Of a stretch of 64,000 bases of DNA, positions 8,131 to 15,315 are shown one piece after another; within the stretch, counting starts at the first letter, position 1; every line of letters starts with the position of its first letter. The DNA lies in assembly GCA_003220435.1 (NCBI GenBank), contig QHSL01000015.1, positions 1-64,000 of the forward strand, written 5' to 3'. The notes beneath the pieces are model-generated. The model searched no databases. It was not told the DNA's origin and saw only the letters and a program-made list of their open reading frames with translations. The position numbers and the translations under genes are program-made. Source of the stretch: Candidatus Rokuibacteriota bacterium (lineage in GTDB: Bacteria > Methylomirabilota > Methylomirabilia > Rokubacteriales > CSP1-6).

Positions 8131-8182
8131 GCGGCGCCTCAGCCGGCGGGGCCCCAGCCCCGCGACGGCTTGCGGCGCCCAC
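8131..8182 (+). repeat. Hairpin repeat copy 3 (GCGCGC subfamily), between convergent stops
   Basis: The middle stem is AGCCG/CGGCT, the inner stem GCGGGGC/GCCCCGC and the loop CCCA; the outer arms are GGCGCC/GGCGCC. This is the only copy not at a gene 5' end: it fills the gap between the stop codons of the amidohydrolase (8126-8128) and the class II aldolase (8189-8187). There it could act as a bidirectional transcription terminator. Confidence 0.85.
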
Positions 8183-8186
8183 CACT

Positions 8187-8906
8187 TTAGAGCAACTCGG
8201 CGCAGCCCGCCCGCGCCGCCCAGTACTCCCACCCCCGCCGCATGGACGGGTCTTCGGGCTTCATCGACGCGTGGGCCTCGATCTCGTCCGGGGAGAGCGC
8301 CTTCACCTCGCCCAACCGCAGCGCCTCGAGGAGCACGCGGGCGTTGACCGGCATGTAGACGGCCATCCGGATCACCTCGGGGAGCGAGCGCCCGGCCGCC
8401 GAGAACCCGTGGCCCCGCATCAGCACCACGCGCTCGGCGCCCAGGGTCCGCGCCAGGTCGCGCCCCTGCGCCATGTTCACGACGAGCAGATTCGTGGCGC
8501 CGAACCGGTCCCGGATGTCCCACACCGGGAGGTGCCTGCCGATGAAGCTGGCCATGTGCACGACCGGCCGCAGCGGCGTCGGCGAGATCGTGAACGGCAG
8601 GACGGCCTCGGCGTGGGCGTGCACCACCGCCTGGATGTCCGGCCGCGCCTCGTAGATCGCGCCGTGGATGAACCGCTCGAGGTACGGCGGGCGCGTGTCG
8701 CCGGCGACGGCGTTGCCCGCCAGGTCGAACTCGATGACGTCGCCGAGCTCGACCAGCTCCGGCGCCCGTGAGCGCGAGAGGAGATAGCGTCCGGAATCGC
8801 GCGGGTGCCGCACGCTGACGTGGCCGTAGGCATCGACCACGCCCTCGTGAGCGAGGATCCGGTTGCCGATCACGACGTCACGGATCGCCTGGTCGAGCTT
8901 GTCCAT
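8187..8906 (-). CDS. Class II aldolase/adducin family protein
   Basis: This 239-aa protein has the class II aldolase fold. The zinc site is visible as AVVHAHAEAVLPFT (His-x-His), with a downstream RGHGFSAAG segment. The early segment GVVDAYGHVSVRHP is the phosphate/substrate loop typical of fuculose-phosphate aldolase-like proteins and of fungal-type decarboxylase relatives. An AGAGAAGAGG site precedes the ATG at 8906. Many such proteins in aromatic-degrading bacteria act on hydroxy- or keto-acids rather than on sugar phosphates, so the substrate is left open. It is convergent with the amidohydrolase gene. Confidence 0.87.
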   Translation of the reverse strand: MDKLDQAIRDVVIGNRILAHEGVVDAYGHVSVRHPRDSGRYLLSRSRAPELVELGDVIEFDLAGNAVAGDTRPPYLERFIHGAIYEARPDIQAVVHAHAEAVLPFTISPTPLRPVVHMASFIGRHLPVWDIRDRFGATNLLVVNMAQGRDLARTLGAERVVLMRGHGFSAAGRSLPEVIRMAVYMPVNARVLLEALRLGEVKALSPDEIEAHASMKPEDPSMRRGWEYWAARAGCAELL

Positions 8907-9031
8907 GAGCCTCTTCTCTCCTCCGCGCCGGATCTTCGCCTGCCGCCGGCCCCGAGGCAAGCCCGTGGTAGCATCCCCCGCGAAAGGAGGCTCGCCGCGA
9001 CCTGAGCTCCGACGCCGACACCGCTCGCCTC

Positions 9032-9874
9032 GTGTTGCACGCCGATCCCCGGCTCGCGGCCGAGGTCGGCGAGCTCGCTCGTCGTCGGCTGGTGTTCTTC
9101 GCTGGGCTTCCCGGAACGGGCAAGAGCCTGCTTGTCCATCAGCTCGCGCATCTGGCGAGCGGCGCCGGGCGACCGATTCACCTGCTGCAGTGGGACGTCG
9201 CGCGTCCCATCTTCGAGGCCAGCCCGGCGGGCCGGCGCTATCCGCTTGCTGACGGCGTGACCCACGCGGTCGTCCGCAAAGCGGCCGGGCTCTGGGTCCG
9301 CCACGCCGTCGCCCAATGGAGCGAGCGTCATCGCGCACCCGAGCATCTCCTGGTCGGCGAGACGCCGTTCGTGGGCAACCGGTTCGTCGAGCTGGCGCAG
9401 CGGGCCGCCGACGGCGCCGAAAGTCTCCTGGCCGACCCGACGTGCCGGTTCGCGATCGCCGTGCCCTCGCGCGAGGTCCGGGCGTTTCTGGAGGCGGAGC
9501 GCGAGCGCCGCGCGGCCCATCCGCTCCATCCGCGCGAACGCGAGGATGCGCCGCCGCATGTCCTGCGCGACCTCTGGCGCGACCTCGCCGCGCTGGGAAC
9601 CCGGCTCGGCGTCGCCGCGCCGGAGGGAGCGACGTACGACCCCGCCGTCTATCGACAGGTGTACGAGGCGGTGCTGCGCCATCGCAACGTCGACGTCGTG
9701 CCATTGGACGTGGTCCTGCCCACCGAAAGGCTCTCGGTGTATGACTTCGCCGTTGCCCCGCCGTCGCTGGCGCCAACCGAGGCGGAGGCCGAGGCGTTCA
9801 TCCGCGAGGTCGAGCGCCGCTACCCTGACCCTCGCGCGCTCGAGCGCGAGATCGCCCGCTGGTGGGAGGTGTAG
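9032..9874 (+). CDS. P-loop NTPase/kinase-like protein of unknown function
   Basis: The protein has about 280 aa with an unmistakable Walker A motif, FFAGLPGTGKS, at residues about 22-32. The short loop and later segments (LHLLQWDVARP, LLVGETPFVGNRFVELAQ) suggest a nucleotide kinase or shikimate-kinase-like P-loop fold rather than AAA+ or ABC. The C-terminal half is charged with no recognised motif. The start is uncertain: GTG at 9032 has no Shine-Dalgarno, whereas an AAAGGAGG at 8983-8990 sits 11 nt before an in-frame CTG at 9002. It is followed after 17 bp by the TctC remnant. I do not recognise the family. Confidence 0.7.
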   Translation: MLHADPRLAAEVGELARRRLVFFAGLPGTGKSLLVHQLAHLASGAGRPIHLLQWDVARPIFEASPAGRRYPLADGVTHAVVRKAAGLWVRHAVAQWSERHRAPEHLLVGETPFVGNRFVELAQRAADGAESLLADPTCRFAIAVPSREVRAFLEAERERRAAHPLHPREREDAPPHVLRDLWRDLAALGTRLGVAAPEGATYDPAVYRQVYEAVLRHRNVDVVPLDVVLPTERLSVYDFAVAPPSLAPTEAEAEAFIREVERRYPDPRALEREIARWWEV

Positions 9875-9891
9875 TAGGCTACCGTCTCATC

Positions 9892-10376
9892 ATGAAAAGC
9901 GTGCTCACCGTTCTCGCTCTGGTGCTCCCGCTCCTCGGTGCGGCTCCGCCGGTCCCCGCGCAGACTTACCCGAGCGGCCCGATCACGCTGGTGATTCCGC
10001 TCGCGCCGGGGGACGCGACCGACGTCGCGGGCCGCGCCATGGCGGAGGAGCTGGCGAAGCTGCTCAAGGTGCCGTGCTCCCCTTCTGTCTCATCGGCGCG
10101 TACAGCGTCGGCACCAACGTCGGGGACGGGGTCGTGATGTGGGTCTTCGGGATCGTCGGCTACCTGATGAAGAAGTTCGACTACGAGGGCGCGCCGCTGA
10201 TCCTCGCGATGGTGATCGGACCGATGATGGAAGAAGCGTTGCGCCAGTCGCTCATCCTCTCGACCGGCAGCTTCGCGATCTTCGTCACGCGTCCCATCTC
10301 GGCCGGATTCATCCTGGCCTCCGCGCTCCTCCTACTGCTTCCCCTGCTCGCCCGCCGCCGACCGTCGGCGACGTGA
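9892..10376 (+). pseudogene. Deletion remnant: TctC N-terminus joined to TctA C-terminus
   Basis: From the ATG at 9892 the frame encodes a signal peptide and the first mature residues of a tripartite tricarboxylate transporter binding protein (AQTYPSGPITLVIPLAPGD ... AEELAKLLKVP). It ends near 10075. From there another frame carries the C-terminus of the large permease TctA: LPFCLIGAYSVGTNVGD, GYLMKKFDYEGAPLILAMVIGPMME, then FVTRPISAG and a normal stop at 10376. In intact systems TctC, TctB and TctA total several kilobases, so most of TctC, all of TctB and most of TctA are gone. The junction lies at 10070-10083. No functional product is expected. Confidence 0.82.
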
Positions 10377-10428
10377 CGGAGGCTCGTGTAGGATTTTCCA
10401 TCGGGTGTAGGAATTTCCGCTCGGCGGC

Positions 10429-10929
10429 TCAGGCCACACGCACCGCCGCCTCCACCGGCCCCGCCCGCAGCACGAACACCGGAACGTGCGCGGTGCGCAG
10501 CACGGCCTCGGCGACCGACCCGAAGAGCAGGCGGCGGAGCCCGGTGCGGCCGTGCGTCGTCATCGCGATCAGGTCCGCGTCGTTCTCGCGCGCGGCGTCG
10601 AGGATTTGCTCGGGCGCCTGGCCCGTCCTCACCCGCGTGGTCACCGAGAGCCCGTCGAAGAGCGGCATCGCCGCGACAACGCGCAGATATTCGCGTGCTT
10701 CGTGCAGCTTTCGCTCCTTCGCCCGCTCGGCGGCCGCGAACGCTTCGGGCGTCTCGTCCGCCGGACCCGACTGGACCGTCGGCACGACGACGCGAACGAG
10801 CACGATGTCGATCTGGAGCGGAAAAGCCATCGGAAGGAACGCCGGGAGCACGGCCTCCGCGATTCGCGAGCCATCGAGTGGGACCAGCGCACGCCTGAAC
10901 GGAGCCTCGGTCATCGCCAGTAGTTTCAT
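10429..10929 (-). CDS. Universal stress protein (UspA family)
   Basis: The 166-aa single Usp domain begins FRRALVPLDGSRIAEAVLP. Its ATP-binding motif follows the G-2x-G-9x-G-(S/T) pattern (THGRTGLRRLLFGSVAEAVL), and it ends VPVFVLRAG. It is therefore of the nucleotide-binding type. The ATG at 10929 is chosen because a GGAGGT Shine-Dalgarno is 7 nt upstream; a further upstream ATG would bury it. The gene stands alone on the minus strand between the TctC/TctA scar and the decarboxylase. Two near-identical short stretches (GTGTAGGATTTTCC and GTGTAGGAATTTCC) lie just beyond its stop. Confidence 0.9.
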   Translation of the reverse strand: MKLLAMTEAPFRRALVPLDGSRIAEAVLPAFLPMAFPLQIDIVLVRVVVPTVQSGPADETPEAFAAAERAKERKLHEAREYLRVVAAMPLFDGLSVTTRVRTGQAPEQILDAARENDADLIAMTTHGRTGLRRLLFGSVAEAVLRTAHVPVFVLRAGPVEAAVRVA

Positions 10930-11022
10930 GGCTACCTCCGACACCCGACCGAGCAATCGCGGTGCCAGCCGCTCCACCCGTTTGGGGTCCCTCGCACGTA
11001 TACGGATTCAGCTATGTCGAAT

Positions 11023-12507
11023 CTACGAGCCGGCGAGCCGCGCGCCCGTCTCACGCACGACGTCGACCAGCGCGGCCAGGTCGGCCTCCGTCGTCGCGTA
11101 GTGAAGCACGCAGGCTCGCAGCGCGAAGCGCCCGCCGAGCGTGGCCTGGGTGAGGAACGCGCGGCCCGAGGCCTGGACCTCCTCCATCAGGCGCTTGTTG
11201 AGCGCGTCCAGCGCGCTCTCGTCGCCGCGCAGGTGCCCGGGCACGTAGCGGAAGCAGACGATCGAGAGCTCGACGGCGGCCAGCCGCTCGAGGTCGGGGG
11301 CCGTGTCCACCAGCTGCCCCAGGTGTGCGGCCAGGGCCAGGTGGCGGGCGACGGTGTCGCGCACGCCGTCGCGTCCGAGGTGCTGGAGCGTCATCCATAG
11401 CTTCAGCGCGCGGAAGCCGCGCGTCTGCTGGATGCCGTACTCGGAGTACCACGGCAGCCCGCCCACGCCGCGATCGGGCTCCGTGCGCAGGTAGGCGGGC
11501 ACCAGGCTGAACGTCTCGCGCAGGAGCCGGCCGTCGCGGACGAGAACCGCGCCGCACTCCACCGGCACCAACAGCCACTTGTGGGGATCGAGCGCGACCG
11601 AGTCGGCGCGCGCGAGGCCGGCGTAGCGCGCGCGATGGCTCGGGACCGCCGCGCCCACCGCACCGTACGCGCCGTCGACGTGGAGCCACAGCCGCTCGGC
11701 GGCGCCGAGATCGGCGAGCTCATCGAGCGGGTCGATGGTGCCCGTGCTCACCGTGCCCGCGCTCGCCGCCACGCAGAACGGCCGGAGGCCCGCGGCGCGA
11801 TCGGCGACGACGGCGGCGCGGAGCGCGCGCGGGTCCATCCGGCGATCGCCGTCGACGGCAACGGTGCGGAGCAGCTCCGCGCCCAGGCCGAGGAGCTCCG
11901 CGGCCTTCTGAATGCAGCTGTGCCCCTCGGACGAGACGTAGAGGACCAGCGGTGGGCGCGATCGCTGGAGCCCCTCGCGCCGCACGTCCCAGCCGTCCTC
12001 TCTCGCCGCCCGATGGCGCGCGGCCGCGAGCGCGATCAGCGTCGCCGCCGAGCCGCCGCTCGCCAGCAGCCCCATGCTGCCCTCCGTGGGGAACCCGATC
12101 AGCTCCATGAGCCAGCGCACGGCGGCCCGCTCGACGTAGATCGCCGCATGGTCGCCGCCGGCGCAACTCGGGTTCAGCGCCGCCGCGAGGAAGTCGGCGA
12201 CGATGCCGATGGGCGCCGGCGGCGAGTTCACCCAGCCGAAGAATCGCGGGTGGCCGTTGCCCATCGCGTGCGGGAGGATGGCGGTGCGGAAGCGCTCCAG
12301 GATCGCCTCGGGGCCGGCGCCGGCGCCACCGAGGGGCTCCTGCACGAGCGCGGCCCGCGCCTCGGGCGCCATGGGCCGGAAGACCGGCCGCGTCCGAATG
12401 GACGCGAGATAGTCGGCCACCAGGTCGACGGCTTCGTGCGCGAGTCGGCGGAAGTGCTCGGGATCGAGCGCGGGCGGCGCGGGCGGGTCGAGGTTCGGAC
12501 GCGTCAT
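11023..12507 (-). CDS. PLP-dependent aromatic-L-amino-acid decarboxylase family protein
   Basis: The 494-aa protein belongs to group II pyridoxal-phosphate decarboxylases (aromatic amino acid, tyrosine and tryptophan decarboxylases). The PLP-binding lysine is in ALDPHKWLLVP. The cofactor-stacking region (SSEGHSCIQKAAELLGLG) and the Asp in LWLHVDGAYG are present, and the N-terminus HPRFFGWVNSPPAPIGI is typical. The ATG at 12507 overlaps the stop of the XRE-cupin regulator by 4 nt (ATGA), and a GCAGGAGAC Shine-Dalgarno precedes it. Regulator and enzyme form an operon, so the regulator probably senses the amine product or the amino acid substrate (inference). Confidence 0.9.
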   Translation of the reverse strand: MTRPNLDPPAPPALDPEHFRRLAHEAVDLVADYLASIRTRPVFRPMAPEARAALVQEPLGGAGAGPEAILERFRTAILPHAMGNGHPRFFGWVNSPPAPIGIVADFLAAALNPSCAGGDHAAIYVERAAVRWLMELIGFPTEGSMGLLASGGSAATLIALAAARHRAAREDGWDVRREGLQRSRPPLVLYVSSEGHSCIQKAAELLGLGAELLRTVAVDGDRRMDPRALRAAVVADRAAGLRPFCVAASAGTVSTGTIDPLDELADLGAAERLWLHVDGAYGAVGAAVPSHRARYAGLARADSVALDPHKWLLVPVECGAVLVRDGRLLRETFSLVPAYLRTEPDRGVGGLPWYSEYGIQQTRGFRALKLWMTLQHLGRDGVRDTVARHLALAAHLGQLVDTAPDLERLAAVELSIVCFRYVPGHLRGDESALDALNKRLMEEVQASGRAFLTQATLGGRFALRACVLHYATTEADLAALVDVVRETGARLAGS

Positions 12508-13157
12508 GCTCGTCTCCTGCCGCGCGGGGGCCGTCTCGGCGGTCGGGTCGACGCGCGATGCCGACCGAGCTCCATCGCGAGGTAGTACACACATCGCTCG
12601 TCGCCGGCGTTGGCGAACGCGTGGCGGCAGTCGCCGGCGTAGTAGATGCTGTCGCCCGCGCGCAGCACGTGCTCGACGCCGTCGAGCGTGAGCCGCAGGC
12701 GGCCCCGCTCCATCGCGAGATACTCCCGCGAGCCCGGCGCGTGTGCGGCGAACTCGCCGGCGTCGACGCCGGCGGGAATCGTCGTCCGCATCAGCTCGAA
12801 CTCCACCCCGGGCAAGACCGGCGAGAGGATGCGACGCTCCCAGCCCGAGGGGTCGAGCGCGGTGTCGTGCTCGCCCCGGCGCAGCACGACGATGCGCGCG
12901 GCGCGCTCCTCGCCGAGCAGCCGCGCGATGCTGGTGTCGAGCCCCGTCGCGATGCGGTCGAGCACCAGCACGGTCGGCACCTTGCTCCCGCGCTCCACTT
13001 CCGACAGCATCGATCGGCTCACCCCGGTGCGCGCCTCGAGGTCCTGGAGCGACAGCCGCCGCGCGAGGCGCTCGCCGCGCAGCCGGGCCCCGAGCCCCGC
13101 CATGTCGAGCCCCGACGACAGGCGCCCTTTCCCCTCCCCCGGCCGCCAATCTACCAT
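12504..13157 (-). CDS. XRE-family regulator with C-terminal cupin domain
   Basis: The protein has up to 217 aa. A helix-turn-helix of the Xre type (LGARLRGERLARRLSLQDLEARTGVSRSMLSEVERGSKVPT) is followed by a cupin sensor domain (EFELMRTTIPAG ... RLTLDGVEHVLRAGDSIYYAGDCRHAFANAGDERC). Such regulators control small catabolic or amine pathways. The start is either the ATG at 13157, which overlaps a 9-bp inverted repeat and lies 7 nt from a perfect TATAAT, or the ATG 18 codons later, which puts the HTH at its usual N-terminal position. Its stop is coupled to the decarboxylase start. The operator-like palindrome over its own promoter suggests autorepression. Confidence 0.87.
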   Translation of the reverse strand: MVDWRPGEGKGRLSSGLDMAGLGARLRGERLARRLSLQDLEARTGVSRSMLSEVERGSKVPTVLVLDRIATGLDTSIARLLGEERAARIVVLRRGEHDTALDPSGWERRILSPVLPGVEFELMRTTIPAGVDAGEFAAHAPGSREYLAMERGRLRLTLDGVEHVLRAGDSIYYAGDCRHAFANAGDERCVYYLAMELGRHRASTRPPRRPPRGRRRA

Positions 13158-13179
13158 AGAGGATATTATACTCTATGGT
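13153..13179 (-). promoter_or_regulatory. Inverted repeat over a TATAAT box, start of XRE-cupin gene
   Basis: The arms ACCATAGAG (13153-13161) and CTCTATGGT (13171-13179) are perfect reverse complements around a 9-nt spacer. On the minus strand the spacer contains TATAAT (13168-13163), a consensus -10 element in an otherwise GC-rich region. The -10 lies 7 nt before the ATG at 13157. A repressor dimer here would cover the -10 and start site, fitting autoregulation by the HTH protein. No good -35 is visible. Confidence 0.6.
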
Positions 13180-13196
13180 GGAATCAGTGCGGTGGA

Positions 13197-13229
13197 AAAG
13201 ATCGGGGGGAGCGGCATTCGCTCCCCCCG
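13197..13229 (-). terminator. Rho-independent terminator after VOC gene
   Basis: A perfect 11-bp stem, CGGGGGGAGCG/CGCTCCCCCCG (13203-13229), closes a 5-nt loop. On the minus strand it is followed by ATCTTTTCC. It lies about 30 nt past the stop of the VOC gene (13258), in the right orientation to end its transcript before the XRE-cupin promoter. Confidence 0.75.
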
Positions 13230-13257
13230 GTGTGCTCCGCTGGTTCGATCGCGTCGG

Positions 13258-13686
13258 CTACTGGAGCGGGGACGTCCCGACCCAGCCCGTCTCGGAGACG
13301 TCGACCGTGACCCCGTCGGGGGCGTTGTACTTCACCTCGACGTTCGCGTAGCGGTGGCCGGCGTGGCCGACCCCGAGGGCCTGGTTGATGTCGTCGCGTG
13401 GCGTCGACCCGGCGGACTTCAGCCGCTCGGTGATCGCCTCCAGGCTCTCGACCTGGAAACCGATGTGGTGGATGCCGCTCCAGCCGGCGCCGCGCTCGAC
13501 CCCGGCGACCGCGTCGTTCTTGAAGTTGAGGATCGCGAGGTTGATGTCGCCGTCGCTCAGGTAGTAACCCCGGGCGCCCGGGCTGTCGATCTTCGCGATC
13601 TCCTTCATGCCGAACACGTCGATGTAGAACTTCGCAGTCGCGTCCACGTCCTGGGTCGAGAGGGCGATGTGCTTGATCTTCGGCAT
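13258..13686 (-). CDS. VOC family protein (glyoxalase/dioxygenase superfamily)
   Basis: The 142-aa protein forms a single VOC module: KIKHIALSTQDVDATAKFYIDVFGM at the start, SGIHHIGFQVESLEAITERL in the middle and a terminal APDGVTVDVSETGWVG. The first two metal-binding histidines are present; the usual glutamate near the C-terminus is represented by aspartate (TVDVSE) or the nearby glutamate. Proteins of this type include glyoxalase I, methylmalonyl-CoA epimerase and many uncharacterised lyases. ACAGGAGAG precedes the ATG at 13686. It is monocistronic, bounded downstream by a strong terminator. Confidence 0.87.
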   Translation of the reverse strand: MPKIKHIALSTQDVDATAKFYIDVFGMKEIAKIDSPGARGYYLSDGDINLAILNFKNDAVAGVERGAGWSGIHHIGFQVESLEAITERLKSAGSTPRDDINQALGVGHAGHRYANVEVKYNAPDGVTVDVSETGWVGTSPLQ

Positions 13687-13786
13687 GGCGTCTCTCCTGT
13701 CGCGATGGTTCGGGTTCGGCCCCTGGGCCTGTCTGGGCACACTACGCCAGAGGGGGCTGAAACGCCAGGACATTCGCGGCCGTTCG

Positions 13787-14617
13787 TTACCGCGGAAACA
13801 GGTCCGTGCGCTCGATCTCGCCGAGGAATTGCCGGACGTCGGTGAGCGGCGTGACGAAGGTCTGGCCCGGGACGGGCACGTCGACGTACCACCCGGGCGA
13901 GGTCCCCTGCGCCGTCAGACGCGCGGTGCTGAAGCCTTCGACCAGACCGAGCAGCCCTCCGGTGCGAGCGTCGTAGACGCCGCCGCCACTCACGCCGTAG
14001 GTCACGGGCGCGTCCACGATCAGACGGGCCGCGGGGTCACCGGCGTCGCCGACGATCACCTGACCGACGACGCCGCTCGACAGCATGATGTGACGGCCCA
14101 GCGGGAACCCGACCACCCAGATCGGCGAGCCGAGCGCCGGCGCCGCCGCCGGCGTCACCGTCGAGCATTCCTCAGTCTCCGCGCGCAGGAGCGCCAGATC
14201 GATGCCGTCGTTGCGCGCCGCGACGAGCAGCGTGCGGACCTTCCGGCCCGTGCCGACGTGGCGGCCGAACACCGTATAGATCTCCGTCTTGCCCGCGAGC
14301 CCCGCGAAGGTGTGGCCGCTGGTCAGGACGAAGCAGGCGGGCCCCTCGGCGGTGCGGCGCGCCGCGATCGCGACGCCGGAGCCGCTCTTGATTCTTCGTC
14401 CCTCGCGCTGCTCGACGACGACCTGGACCGCGGACGGCAGGATTTTCTGGAGCACTTGCTCGCGGGTCGGCTCGCCACCCTTGACGGTCGCGCAGCTCGC
14501 GAGCAGAAGCGCACTCGACAGTGTCAGGAACGCGCGAGTAAGAATTCCTCGTCCCAGTGTAAGAGTTACCCGCTCGAGCAGCCACTCCCGCCGCGCGACG
14601 CCGAGTTCACCTATCAA
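13787..14617 (-). CDS. Trypsin-like serine protease lipoprotein
   Basis: The protein has up to 276 aa and a chymotrypsin/DegP-like catalytic domain. The His is in CFVLTSGHTFAG, the Asp in ARNDGIDLALLRA and the nucleophile Ser in VTYGVSGGGVYDA. A lipobox LLLASC (cysteine near residue 42) marks it as a membrane-anchored lipoprotein. There is no PDZ domain, so it is not a full DegP/HtrA. The start is unresolved: the frame opens with TTG at 14617 without a Shine-Dalgarno, and a shorter form beginning nearer GILTRAFLTLSS would give a more normal signal peptide. It probably processes envelope proteins. Confidence 0.78.
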   Translation of the reverse strand: MIGELGVARREWLLERVTLTLGRGILTRAFLTLSSALLLASCATVKGGEPTREQVLQKILPSAVQVVVEQREGRRIKSGSGVAIAARRTAEGPACFVLTSGHTFAGLAGKTEIYTVFGRHVGTGRKVRTLLVAARNDGIDLALLRAETEECSTVTPAAAPALGSPIWVVGFPLGRHIMLSSGVVGQVIVGDAGDPAARLIVDAPVTYGVSGGGVYDARTGGLLGLVEGFSTARLTAQGTSPGWYVDVPVPGQTFVTPLTDVRQFLGEIERTDLFPR

Positions 14618-14791
14618 TCATAGCCAACCATAGCCAACTCTCACCGTGATTTGCGAGCATCCTCGCCTCTTACGGGGGGTGCGCCGAGCCGGGGCACGCG
14701 CCTTGCTCTGGTCGAGGGCGGGTACGCGCTGCGGTGGCGTTGCCGCAGGGCCCCCGGCTCGAAAACCACCGGTCCTGAGGAGGAACGCCCG

Positions 14792-15067
14792 ATGAGAAGG
14801 ATGAGCAGCCTGCTGGCCCTGTTCGCCATCGCGTTCATAATCGTGCTCGCGCCGACGGCCTGGGCCGCCGATGTCCAGGGCAAGATCAAGAGCTTCGATC
14901 CGAACGCGAACGCCGTCGTACTCGAAGACGGCACCCAGATCATGATTCCACCGACCGTCCGCGTCGAGCGCCAGGCGCTGCAGCCCGGCGCGAACGTGAA
15001 GGCAAGCTACGAAGAGAAGGACGGCCACAAGGTCGCGACGTCGATCGCGGTGACGCCCGCCAAGTAG
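14792..15067 (+). CDS. Small secreted DUF1344-like protein
   Basis: The 91-aa protein has a signal peptide ending APTAWA-AD near residue 26. The short beta-rich domain VQGKIKSFDPNANAVVLEDGTQIMIPPTVRVERQALQPGANVKASYEEKDG resembles DUF1344 in layout (G-x-V/I-K-S-x-D, then LEDGT, then LKPG-x-V). The function of that family is not established. A strong AGGAGGA Shine-Dalgarno selects the ATG at 14792. It lies between the serine protease lipoprotein (divergent) and the M4 protease, so it may be part of an exported-protein cluster. Confidence 0.8.
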   Translation: MRRMSSLLALFAIAFIIVLAPTAWAADVQGKIKSFDPNANAVVLEDGTQIMIPPTVRVERQALQPGANVKASYEEKDGHKVATSIAVTPAK

Positions 15068-15129
15068 CACAAGCTCAGCGGCGCTCCGGGCGGTGCAGAT
15101 CCCGCCGCCCGGGCGCCGCGTCCGTCACG

Positions 15130-15149
15130 CTGTAAAGCTCTCTTTACAG
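15130..15149. promoter_or_regulatory. Inverted repeat CTGTAAAG-CTCT-CTTTACAG
   Basis: A perfect 8-bp inverted repeat with a 4-nt spacer lies in the 247-bp gap before the M4 protease gene. It is 50 bp upstream of a sigma-54-like promoter. Its AT-rich arms stand out against the local GC content. It could bind an activator or repressor; no regulator is identified. Confidence 0.45.
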
Positions 15150-15198
15150 ATCCGCCCGCTCGAATTCCCGGCCTCCGCCTTATCACCGAGTTAGCACG

Positions 15199-15214
15199 CG
15201 GCACGGATGTTGCG
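15199..15214 (+). promoter_or_regulatory. Candidate sigma-54 promoter of M4 protease
   Basis: The sequence CGGCACGGATGTTGCG matches the -24/-12 consensus (TGGCACGNNNNTTGCW), with both GG and GC dinucleotides and the required 10 nt between them; only the first and last positions differ. It is about 100 bp upstream of the M4 protease start. Confidence 0.45.
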
Positions 15215-15315
15215 CGCTGCCATGTCCGGAAGCCTCGTGAAGCCGCCGCTGCGCTCTCGCGTCCGAACGCCACGCCAACGGCGCGCACGCCGTTCAGCCA
15301 CGAAGGAGTTGAGCA

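Noticed and set aside
13241-13257. GGTTCGATC stretch considered as a tRNA T-arm
   Set aside because: No acceptor, D or anticodon stems fit around it; no other tRNA was recognised.
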